Positions 16,203-21,997 of a DNA stretch of 21,997 nt are shown one piece after another. Below the pieces are notes generated by a model. It saw only the letters and a program-made list of their open reading frames with translations, had not been told where the DNA came from and searched no databases. The stretch comes from DATDAH01 sp036525535 (lineage in GTDB: Bacteria > Actinomycetota > Acidimicrobiia > Acidimicrobiales > DATDAH01). Every line of letters begins with the position of its first letter. The stretch's first letter is position 1. Position numbers and translations under genes: made by a program. Location: the NCBI GenBank assembly GCA_036525535.1, contig DATDAH010000239.1, forward strand, positions 1 through 21,997. The letters run 5' to 3'.

Positions 16203-17053
16203 GCGTCCCGCAGAGAGGCGGCGGCGGCCTCGGGGGCGACGGGGTTGAAGTAGATGCCGGCACCGACCTCGGCGGCGGCGACGAAACGGGCCGTCCCGGG
16301 CGATCGGAACAGGGGGGCGATGTGGAGGTGGACGTGGGCGTTGGGCCAGGCCCCACCATCGGTCGGACGCTGGTGGAACCAGGTCATGTAGGGCATGGGG
16401 GCGGAGAACAGGCGGTCCAAGCGGCCGAAGGCGTCGACCAAGACGTCGGCCAGGCCGTCCCGGTCGTGGTCGGCCAGCGACGGCAGGCCCGGGAGGTGGG
16501 CGTCGGGGGCGACGAGCAACCCGTAGGGCCACTCGGACGCCGCGGGGACGCTCACCCGCCAACCGCCCGCCTGGCTGACCAGCAGGTCGGCGAGAGGCGC
16601 CGCGCAGAGCGAGCAGCCGTCTGCCGCCAGCTCCTGGGCTGGGACCGGGGGGATCTCGTCGAAGGCGTAGATCTGGCCGTGGGGGTGGGGGATGGTGGCC
16701 CCCACCTCGGGTCCTCGGTTCTCGAAGACGAGCACGTAGGCCACGTCGTCGCGGGACCCGAGGGTGGCGGTCCGTTCGGCCCACAGGTCGACCACCCGCC
16801 GGGCCCCGGGCTGGCCGAGCGAGGCAAAGGTGGCGTCGTGGTCCGGCGTGTAGAGGACGATCTCGGCTCGCTGGTCGGGCATCGGCGGCCAGCGGTTGGG
16901 GAACGCCTTCACCTCGTAGGGCTCCGAAGCCTCGAGGCCGCCGACACAGAACGGGCACTGGTCGGTCCGGGGTTGGTTGGGCCGGTCCTGCCGGGCCGCC
17001 ACCACCCGCACCCGGGCCCCCGTCAACGCATCGACCCGCCGATCATCGGGCAT
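16199..17053 (-). CDS. galT: galactose-1-phosphate uridylyltransferase
   Basis: A 284-residue HIT-superfamily uridylyltransferase from ATG 17053. It has zinc ligands CPFC (C33, C36) and the catalytic IPHPHGQIYAF (H125 is the expected nucleophile, H123 a zinc ligand). A second CSLC pair lies at 147-150, and the C-terminal half has NAHVHLHIAPLFRSP (about 238-252). It transfers UMP from UDP-glucose to galactose-1-phosphate. It is shorter than the ~350-residue E. coli enzyme. Its ATG overlaps the stop of the upstream luciferase-like gene (TGATG) and its stop overlaps the galK start, so the three genes form one coupled operon. Confidence 0.92.
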
Positions 17054-17955
17054 CAGGGGCCGAACTGGTCCTTGGCGGCGGCCAGGTGGTCGAGGACGGC
17101 GAGGTCCCACGGCGCTCTCAGCGCCAGGTTGATCTGGTCGGCGCCGGCGTCCACGAACGCCCCGACCTGGTCGACCATCTCGTCGGGCGAGCCCACCAGG
17201 CAACCCGGCCGGGCGTAATCCGTCATGCCCCCGAACTGCGCCCGGAGCGCGGCGTCGTCGACCGCGGCACCGACGTTGACCGCACACCGGATCTCGACCG
17301 GATCCCGTCCGACCCGGTCGCAGTGCTCGGCCAGGACGCCCTTCTTGTGGGCGAAGACCTCGGGGGCCACGAGGGGGATGTTCCAGCCGTCGGCGTAGCG
17401 GGCGGCGATGGCGAGCGTCCGCTTCTCGCCCCCGCCGCCGATCCAGATGGGGAGCTCGGCCTGCAGCGGCTTGGGGTCACAGGCCGCGTCGGTCAGGGTG
17501 AACAGGTCGCCGGCGAAGTCCGTCCGGTCCTGACGGAGCAGACCTCGGATGCACTGCACCGCCTCCTCCAGGATGTCCAGGCGGGCCCCGTCGCCGGGGT
17601 AGGGAATGCCGTAGGCGTGGTACTCGCCGCTGGCCCACCCGGCCCCGAGGCCGATGTCGGCCCGGCCGCCTGAGAAGTGGTCGATGGTGGCGATCGCCTT
17701 CGCCAGCACGGCCGGGTGCCGGTAGCCGGCGCAGTAGACCAACGCGCCGACCCGGACCCGCTCGGTGCTCATGGCCAGGGCGGTGTGAGCGGCTACGGCC
17801 TCCAGGCAGTGGGTGCCGGCGAGGTCGGCGGCGTAGAAGTGGTCCCATATCGAGATCCAGTCGAAGCCGTGGTCCTCGATCCGGCGCCAGAGGTCCTGGA
17901 GCTCGGTCACCGTCGTGTTCTGCAGGCCGGTGTGCACTCCCCAGAGCGGGCTCAT
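17053..17955 (-). CDS. LLM-class, probably F420-dependent oxidoreductase
   Basis: A 300-residue luciferase-like monooxygenase-fold protein. It has the TIM-barrel N-terminus (WGVHTGLQNTTVTELQDLWRRIEDHGFDWISIWDHF), RVRVGALVYCAGYRHPAVLAKAIATIDHFSGGR (about 67-98), GLGAGWASGEYHAYGIPYP (about 102-120), PIWIGGGGEKRTLAIAARYADGWN and GSPDEMVDQVGAFVDAGADQINL. It resembles the Rv1855c-like family of predicted F420-dependent enzymes. The cofactor assignment is by family; the substrate is unknown. TACGTT lies 7 nt before ATG 17955, so it is probably leaderless and the first gene of the operon with galT and galK. The link to galactose metabolism is unexpected. Confidence 0.88.
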   Translation of the reverse strand: MSPLWGVHTGLQNTTVTELQDLWRRIEDHGFDWISIWDHFYAADLAGTHCLEAVAAHTALAMSTERVRVGALVYCAGYRHPAVLAKAIATIDHFSGGRADIGLGAGWASGEYHAYGIPYPGDGARLDILEEAVQCIRGLLRQDRTDFAGDLFTLTDAACDPKPLQAELPIWIGGGGEKRTLAIAARYADGWNIPLVAPEVFAHKKGVLAEHCDRVGRDPVEIRCAVNVGAAVDDAALRAQFGGMTDYARPGCLVGSPDEMVDQVGAFVDAGADQINLALRAPWDLAVLDHLAAAKDQFGP

Positions 17956-17962
17956 GGGTCGG

Positions 17963-17968
17963 AACGTA
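17963..17968 (-). promoter_or_regulatory. leaderless -10 box for the LLM-galT-galK operon (TACGTT)
   Basis: TACGTT on the minus strand ends 7 nt before ATG 17955, with no Shine-Dalgarno. It should drive the three-gene operon. Confidence 0.55.
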
Positions 17969-18000
17969 GTGGGGACGCCGGACGAACGGGGCCTCCCTGA

Positions 18001-18026
18001 AGGCAGCGACGGGGACCTTGCTGCCT
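18001..18026. promoter_or_regulatory. possible operator: AGGCAGC inverted repeat
   Basis: AGGCAGC (18001-18007) and GCTGCCT (18020-18026) are perfect 7-bp arms around 12 nt. They lie in the 108-bp gap between divergent genes, and the right arm touches the TAACCT box of the propeller gene. Half-sites two helical turns apart over the -35 region would suit a dimeric regulator. No regulator gene is nearby. Confidence 0.35.
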
Positions 18027-18031
18027 AACCT
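18026..18031 (+). promoter_or_regulatory. -10 box candidate for the propeller gene (TAACCT)
   Basis: TAACCT lies 32 nt before the proposed CTG start. Unlike most first genes here, this one would have a leader with a Shine-Dalgarno (GGAGGT, 18053-18058). Confidence 0.4.
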
Positions 18032-18052
18032 CTGCGTCCGGCGGCACGGCCT

Positions 18053-18058
18053 GGAGGT
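18053..18058 (+). promoter_or_regulatory. Shine-Dalgarno deciding a CTG start
   Basis: GGAGGT is followed after 5 nt by CTG 18064, in frame with the propeller gene. No ATG, GTG or TTG in that frame occurs between the in-frame stop (17998-18000) and GTG 18163. The only nearby ATG (18084) is in another frame that soon stops. Confidence 0.5.
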
Positions 18059-18063
18059 GGGCA

Positions 18064-19242
18064 CTGATCTTCCGACAGCGGTCATGGGGCAGCGACGGCA
18101 CCTGGTACGGGTGGCTGCTCGTCCTCGGTGTCGCGGCGGCGATCCTCTGGGTCTCCATCGGTGTGCTCCGCGGTGACGACGAATGGGCTCGGCGGGGCTC
18201 GCCCGCGCTGGCCTGGACCGGCGAGCGCCTGTTCGTCTACGGCGGCAATCCCGTGCCCTCCGAGCGCGAGAGCGTTCGGACCGTCGAGCCGCTGAACGAC
18301 GCCGCCCTCATCGACCCTGCGAACGGCGATGTCGACCAGCTGCCCGACCCCCCGTTCGACCGGCCGCTGCGGTTGACCCCGGCCGCGGTCGCCGTCGACG
18401 ACGAGGTGGTGGTCGTCGGCCAGGTCTGCCGGGAGACCGACCACGACGACCGGGCCTGCGACGCCGGCGCGTACAGGGGGGCGGTCTACTCGGTGACCGA
18501 TGACGACTGGCGGGAGATCGACCTCCCCAACCGCCTGAAGCAGATCAGCAACGGCCAGAGCAATGCCGTCGGGACCACCTCCGACGGCCGGGCGGTCCTC
18601 GCGCTCGGGGCCCGCGGCGGCTTCGGCGCCATCGCCAACCGGGAGATCTGGACCTATTCGCCGGCCGACGACGAGTGGGAGCAGGTGCCGCCGCCCGGCT
18701 CGCTCATCGAGGGCGTCTGCATGGCCGGCGATGCCGTCGTCGTGGGTTCAGGCCTGCTTCCCCGGACCGCCGCGGGAGACGCCGGAGCACCGGTGACCCC
18801 GACCGAGCCCGCCGCGGTCGGACCGTCCCTGGCTGTCCTGGCCCTCGACGGGGACGCCCGGGTGTGGATCCCCACCGGCCCAGCCGGGGTGTTGCCGACC
18901 GCCGACCAGGCCAGCATCACCTGTGGCGACGAGCTGGTCCTCGTGGACGGTGGCGCGGAGGCCCTGCGGGTCTTCGACTTGGGCGTCGACGGCGGCTGGC
19001 GGACGCCGGCGCCCAGGCCCGGTGACGACGTGCACGCCTCGCGGCTCTGGACGGGCGAGGAGTTCCTCTTCCTCGACGCCAACGCCCCGACGCTGGGCTA
19101 TGACCCGGTGGCCGACACCTGGCGGGGCATCGAGAACTCCGCCCCGACCGGTCGCCGTTCGGTGTGGACCGGTGATTCCGTCGTGGGCTGGCCCGGCCGC
19201 ACCGACACCCCCGTCCAGTTCGACGTCGACGGGGATCCCTAG
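18064..19242 (+). CDS. membrane-anchored kelch/beta-propeller-like protein, probable CTG start
   Basis: From CTG 18064 the product has 392 residues: a short basic cytoplasmic start (LIFRQRSWGSDGTW), one transmembrane helix (about 14-35), then an extracytoplasmic domain. That domain has propeller-like blades: LAWTGERLFVYGGN, PAAVAVDDEVVVVGQV, SVTDDDWREIDLP, IWTYSPADDEWEQVPPPG, EGVCMAGDAVVVGSG, GYDPVADTWRGIENS and SVWTGDSVVGWPG. These resemble kelch or galactose-oxidase central-domain repeats. No catalytic signature is seen; a binding or scaffold role is inference. The standard GTG at 18163 lies inside the end of the helix and would delete the anchor, and it has no ribosome-binding site. A perfect GGAGGT with 5-nt spacing points to CTG instead. 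The stop codon is shared with the convergent elaA gene through CTAG. Confidence 0.72.
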   Translation: MIFRQRSWGSDGTWYGWLLVLGVAAAILWVSIGVLRGDDEWARRGSPALAWTGERLFVYGGNPVPSERESVRTVEPLNDAALIDPANGDVDQLPDPPFDRPLRLTPAAVAVDDEVVVVGQVCRETDHDDRACDAGAYRGAVYSVTDDDWREIDLPNRLKQISNGQSNAVGTTSDGRAVLALGARGGFGAIANREIWTYSPADDEWEQVPPPGSLIEGVCMAGDAVVVGSGLLPRTAAGDAGAPVTPTEPAAVGPSLAVLALDGDARVWIPTGPAGVLPTADQASITCGDELVLVDGGAEALRVFDLGVDGGWRTPAPRPGDDVHASRLWTGEEFLFLDANAPTLGYDPVADTWRGIENSAPTGRRSVWTGDSVVGWPGRTDTPVQFDVDGDP

Positions 19243-19691
19243 TCCCGACTCTCGGCCCCATCTGGCTGGCGGCGCATGGGGACGTGGGCGATGTCGTCCT
19301 CGAGGTACTCGGGGCCGGTGATCACGAACCCGAGGGCCTCGTACCAGCCGACGAGGTGGGCTTGGGCGTCGGCGACGACGGGGCCGGGGTGGTCGGCGAG
19401 GACGCCCTCGACGAGCTGTCGGGCCAGGCCGGTGCCGCGGGCGTCGGGACGGGTCACGACCCGGCCGATCCGGGTGGCGCCGTCGGCCTCGACCAGCGTG
19501 CGCAGGTAGGCCACCGGCGATCCGGCCTCGTCCTCGAACCAGCGGTGCTCGGCCTCGGGCTCGGCATCCCGCCCGTCGAGCTCGGGGTAGGGGCAGTCCT
19601 GCTCCACCACGAACACATCCGTCCGCAGCTTGAGCACGGCGTAGAGGGTGGTGGCGTCGAGGTCGGCGAACCGGGCGGTGCGGAGGATCAT
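19239..19691 (-). CDS. elaA: ElaA-type GNAT N-acetyltransferase
   Basis: A 150-residue GNAT protein from ATG 19691. It follows E. coli ElaA closely in layout: LYAVLKLRTDVFVVEQDCPYPELDGRD (about 17-42), the acetyl-CoA loop RIGRVVTRPDARGTGLARQLV (about 74-94), DAQAHLVGWYEALGFVITGPEYLEDDIAHVPMRR (about 108-141). The acceptor substrate is unknown. It is divergent from the racemase gene with a 31-bp gap. A weak GAGAAT lies 7 nt before the start (19699-19704). Its TAG stop lies within the same CTAG as the stop of the convergent propeller gene. Confidence 0.9.
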   Translation of the reverse strand: MILRTARFADLDATTLYAVLKLRTDVFVVEQDCPYPELDGRDAEPEAEHRWFEDEAGSPVAYLRTLVEADGATRIGRVVTRPDARGTGLARQLVEGVLADHPGPVVADAQAHLVGWYEALGFVITGPEYLEDDIAHVPMRRQPDGAESRD

Positions 19692-19709
19692 CGGGTCGAT
19701 TCTCGCCCG

Positions 19710-19715
19710 TACGAT
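19710..19715 (+). promoter_or_regulatory. leaderless -10 box for mcr (TACGAT)
   Basis: TACGAT ends 7 nt before ATG 19723. An in-frame ATG at 19714 lies inside this box, so 19723 is the better start. Confidence 0.55.
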
Positions 19716-19722
19716 GCCGGGC

Positions 19723-20859
19723 ATGGGTCCACTCTCGGGGGTCAAGGTCATCGAGCTGGCCGGCATCGGGCCCGGCCCGTTCACGGCGATGGTGCTGGCG
19801 GACATGGGCGCCGACGTCATTCGCATCGACCGGTCGGTGGCGTCCCTGGGCGGCGACCCTGCCGATCCGCCCAAGGACATCCTGACCCGGGGACGGCGGT
19901 CGATCGGCCTCGACCTGAAGCACCCCGACGGCGTCGAGACGCTCCTCAGGCTGGTCGAGGGGGCCGACGTGCTGGTCGAGGGCTTCCGCCCCGGCGTCAC
20001 CGAGCGCCTCGGCTTCGGCCCCGACGTCTGCCTGGCCCGCAATCCCAAGCTGATCTACGGCCGCATGACCGGCTGGGGTCAGGACGGCCCCTACGCCCAG
20101 GCCGCGGGCCACGACATCAACTACATCGCCCTGGCCGGTGCCCTCCACCCGATCGGCCGCGCCGGAGAGGCGCCGATCGCCCCGCTCAACCTGGTCGGCG
20201 ACTTCGGTGGTGGCGGCATGCTCCTCGCCTTCGGCATCGCCTGCGCGCTGGTCGAGGCCAAAGCCTCCGGGGAAGGGCAGGTGGTCGACGCCGCCATGGT
20301 CGACGGCTCGGCCCTCCTCATGACCTTCATCCACGGGCTCAAGGCGATGGGCGTCTGGGGCGGGCCCCGAGGGACCAACCTGCTCGACAGTGGCGCCCCC
20401 TTCTACGACGTGTACGAGTGCGCCGACGGTGAGTACGTCGCCCTCGGGTCGATCGAGCCGCAGTTCTACGCCGAGCTGGTCCGCCTCAGCGGCATGGCCC
20501 ACGAGCCCCACCAGATGGATCGCGGCGCCTGGCCGGAGATGCGCGATGAGTTGACCCGGGTCATGAAGTCGAAGACGCGTGATGAATGGTGCGCCCTGAT
20601 GGAGGCCAGTGACGTGTGCTTCGCCCCGGTCCTGTCCATGGAGGAGGCTCCGAGCCACCCCCACAACGTGGCCCGCGACACGTTCGTGGACGTGGCCGGC
20701 GTGCCCCAGCCGAACGCCGCCCCCCGCTTCAGCCGGACCCCGGGCGCCATTCAGGGCCCTCCGGCGCACGCCGGCCAGCACACCGACGAGATCCTGGCCG
20801 AGGCCGGAATGAGCGCCGACGAGATCGCCGCCCTGCGGGATGCGGGAGCGGTGGCCTAG
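19723..20859 (+). CDS. mcr: alpha-methylacyl-CoA racemase (CaiB/BaiF type III CoA-transferase family)
   Basis: A 378-residue CaiB/BaiF-family protein. It has LSGVKVIELAGIGPGPFTAMVLADMGADVIRID at the N-terminus and RGRRSIGLDLKHPDG (about 56-70). The racemase active-site residues are present: GHDINY (H130, D131), LVGDFGGG (D160) and E245 in SIEPQFY. The spacing matches H126, D156 and E241 of mycobacterial Mcr. The enzyme inverts the 2-methyl centre of branched-chain acyl-CoAs before beta-oxidation. A racemase is therefore favoured over a CoA-transferase, although family-wide confusion is possible. Its TAG stop overlaps the GTG start of the PIG-L gene by 1 nt. Confidence 0.91.
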   Translation: MGPLSGVKVIELAGIGPGPFTAMVLADMGADVIRIDRSVASLGGDPADPPKDILTRGRRSIGLDLKHPDGVETLLRLVEGADVLVEGFRPGVTERLGFGPDVCLARNPKLIYGRMTGWGQDGPYAQAAGHDINYIALAGALHPIGRAGEAPIAPLNLVGDFGGGGMLLAFGIACALVEAKASGEGQVVDAAMVDGSALLMTFIHGLKAMGVWGGPRGTNLLDSGAPFYDVYECADGEYVALGSIEPQFYAELVRLSGMAHEPHQMDRGAWPEMRDELTRVMKSKTRDEWCALMEASDVCFAPVLSMEEAPSHPHNVARDTFVDVAGVPQPNAAPRFSRTPGAIQGPPAHAGQHTDEILAEAGMSADEIAALRDAGAVA

Positions 20860-21659
20860 TGGCCTCACTGGTCGTGCTCCACGCCCACCCCGACGACGAG
20901 TCGATCCAGACCGGCGGCACCATGGCCAAGGCGGCGGCTGACGGTCACCGGGTGACCTTGGTCGTGGCCACGCGGGGCGAGCACGGCGAAGTCGTGCCCG
21001 GCGTCCTCGACGAGGGTGAGCCCCTCGGCCTCCGCCGCATCACCGAGACCTATCGGTCCGCCGAGCTGCTCGGTGTCCAGCGGGTCGAGTTCTTGGGCTA
21101 TGTCGATTCCGGGATGATGGGCGAGCCCACCAACGACGAGCGGGCCTGCTTCTGGCAAGCCGACGTCGATCACGCCGCCCGGCGCCTGGCCCTCATCCTC
21201 GAGGAGGAGCAGGCCGAGGTCCTCACCTACTACGACGAGATCGGCGGCTACGGCCACCCCGACCACATCAAGGTCCACGAGGTCGGTCGGCGGGCGGGGG
21301 AGCTGGCCGGGACACCGCACCGCTTCATGGCCACCATGAACCGGGACTTCATCCTCGAGCTGGTCCGAGCCCGGATGGAGTCCGGCGAGTTCGACCTCGG
21401 TGACGCCGAGGCGCCCGAGATCGACGAGGAGAACTTCGGCCAGCCCGCGTCCCGGATCACCCACTGCATCGACGTCTCCGCCCAGATCGAGGCGAAGCGG
21501 GCCTCGATGCGGGCTCACGCCAGCCAGATCCCCGACGACCACTTCTTCCTGGCCCTGCCCGACGAGGCCTTCGCCTTCAGCTTCGGGCAGGAGTGGTTCA
21601 TCGACGATCAGGACGGCGCGACTGGCGGCGAGCCGTTCGCGAGTGACCTGTTCGGCTGA
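20859..21659 (+). CDS. PIG-L/LmbE zinc deacetylase (MshB/Mca-like)
   Basis: A 266-residue protein from GTG 20859 overlapping the racemase stop by 1 nt. The N-terminal LHAHPDDESIQTGGT has the family AHPDDE motif: zinc ligands H10 and D13, catalytic D12. The third zinc ligand lies in GGYGHPDHIKVHEV (H136). LLGVQRVEFLGYVDSGM (about 70-86) is the segment shared with MshB and mycothiol conjugate amidase Mca. The family hydrolyses N-acyl-glucosamine-type substrates. It may be a mycothiol-pathway enzyme or a relative with another amide substrate; the sequence alone does not decide. Translational coupling with the racemase is likely. Confidence 0.9.
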   Translation: MASLVVLHAHPDDESIQTGGTMAKAAADGHRVTLVVATRGEHGEVVPGVLDEGEPLGLRRITETYRSAELLGVQRVEFLGYVDSGMMGEPTNDERACFWQADVDHAARRLALILEEEQAEVLTYYDEIGGYGHPDHIKVHEVGRRAGELAGTPHRFMATMNRDFILELVRARMESGEFDLGDAEAPEIDEENFGQPASRITHCIDVSAQIEAKRASMRAHASQIPDDHFFLALPDEAFAFSFGQEWFIDDQDGATGGEPFASDLFG

Positions 21660-21665
21660 CGGGCT

Positions 21666-21671
21666 TACGCT
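21666..21671 (+). promoter_or_regulatory. leaderless -10 box for the VOC gene (TACGCT)
   Basis: TACGCT ends 6 nt before ATG 21678 in the 18-bp gap after the PIG-L gene. There is no Shine-Dalgarno. Confidence 0.5.
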
Positions 21672-21677
21672 CGGGGC

Positions 21678-21997
21678 ATGAGCAACCCCCGCTGGCGAGG
21701 CATCAACCACCTGGCGCTCATCACGCCCGACATGGACGCGACGGTGCGCTTCTACCACGGGGCCCTGGGCATGCCGATCGTGGCCACGATCAATGCCGGG
21801 CCCATGCGGCACTACTTCTTCGACATGGGGATGGGCAACACCATCGCCTTCTTCTGCTGGTCCGACGCCGAGGTCGACACCTTCGAGAAGCCGGCGGGCA
21901 TCCCGCCGGACTTCCCGGCCCAGTTCGACCACGTGTCGTTCAACCTGCCCGAGCTGCGGGACCTGATCGACCTGCAGGGCCGCCTCCGGGAGCACGG
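21678..21997 (+). CDS. VOC (glyoxalase/dioxygenase-fold) family protein, cut by window end
   Basis: From ATG 21678 (MSNPRWRGINHLALITPDM) the frame is open to the window edge (106 codons). INHLALITPDMDATVRFYHGALGMPIV is a vicinal-oxygen-chelate repeat start with a metal-ligand-like His. HYFFDMGMGNTIAFFCW and FDHVSFNLPELRDLIDL continue the fold. VOC proteins include glyoxalases, extradiol dioxygenases and epimerases; the C-terminal half needed to tell is beyond the window. Confidence 0.85.
   Translation, partial: MSNPRWRGINHLALITPDMDATVRFYHGALGMPIVATINAGPMRHYFFDMGMGNTIAFFCWSDAEVDTFEKPAGIPPDFPAQFDHVSFNLPELRDLIDLQGRLREH

Noticed and set aside
19714..19716. ATG at 19714 as the racemase start
   Set aside because: It lies inside the TACGAT -10 box; ATG 19723 has the correct leaderless spacing and the family N-terminus begins there.
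18748..20868. A 706-codon minus-strand open frame spanning the propeller, elaA and mcr genes
   Set aside because: It crosses three well-supported genes and has no recognisable domain.

Overview
This 22 kb window is a gene-dense, very GC-rich chromosomal segment from an actinobacterium. The gene content fits a free-living Acidimicrobiia-type lineage, though the exact taxon is inference. The signs are a fused actinobacterial 2-oxoglutarate decarboxylase/dehydrogenase (Kgd), an F420-type luciferase-like oxidoreductase, a UvrD helicase with a C-terminal HRDC domain (UvrD2 type), an MshB/Mca-like PIG-L deacetylase, and many promoters with a TANNNT -10 box placed 6-9 nt before the start codon (leaderless mRNAs). 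No rRNA, tRNA, CRISPR array, transposase or phage gene was found.

Layout. 1-3503, minus strand: an NYN/PIN-like ribonuclease fused to an S1-like domain, then the ribosome-associated ABC-F ATPase EttA, a possible 37-residue membrane peptide, and a truncated SAM methyltransferase. 3625-4959, plus: an M20 metallopeptidase. 5005-5919, minus: an AbiEi-like/DUF559 nuclease-fold gene lying between two inverted copies of a palindromic hairpin repeat. 6016-10261, minus: kgd preceded by a DsbA/FrnE-like oxidoreductase. 10289-11772, plus: exonuclease III coupled to a PaaI-like thioesterase. 11789-14139, minus: uvrD2 and a DUF1330 protein. 14185-15202, plus: a small zincin metallopeptidase and a PH/SHOCT membrane protein. 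15207-17955, minus: a luciferase-like oxidoreductase, galT and galK as a tightly overlapping operon. 18064-19242, plus: a membrane-anchored beta-propeller-like protein that appears to start at CTG. 19239-19691, minus: an ElaA-type acetyltransferase. 19723-21997, plus: alpha-methylacyl-CoA racemase, a PIG-L deacetylase, and a VOC-domain protein cut by the window end.

Most of the window is core metabolism, translation and DNA repair. Genes sit in short divergent or convergent units with very small gaps. The least ordinary parts are the DUF559 cassette with its inverted hairpins (4968-5990), the NYN-S1 ribonuclease next to EttA, a palindromic -10 box that appears to serve two divergent genes (10271-10280), and the CTG-started propeller gene with a possible operator over its promoter.
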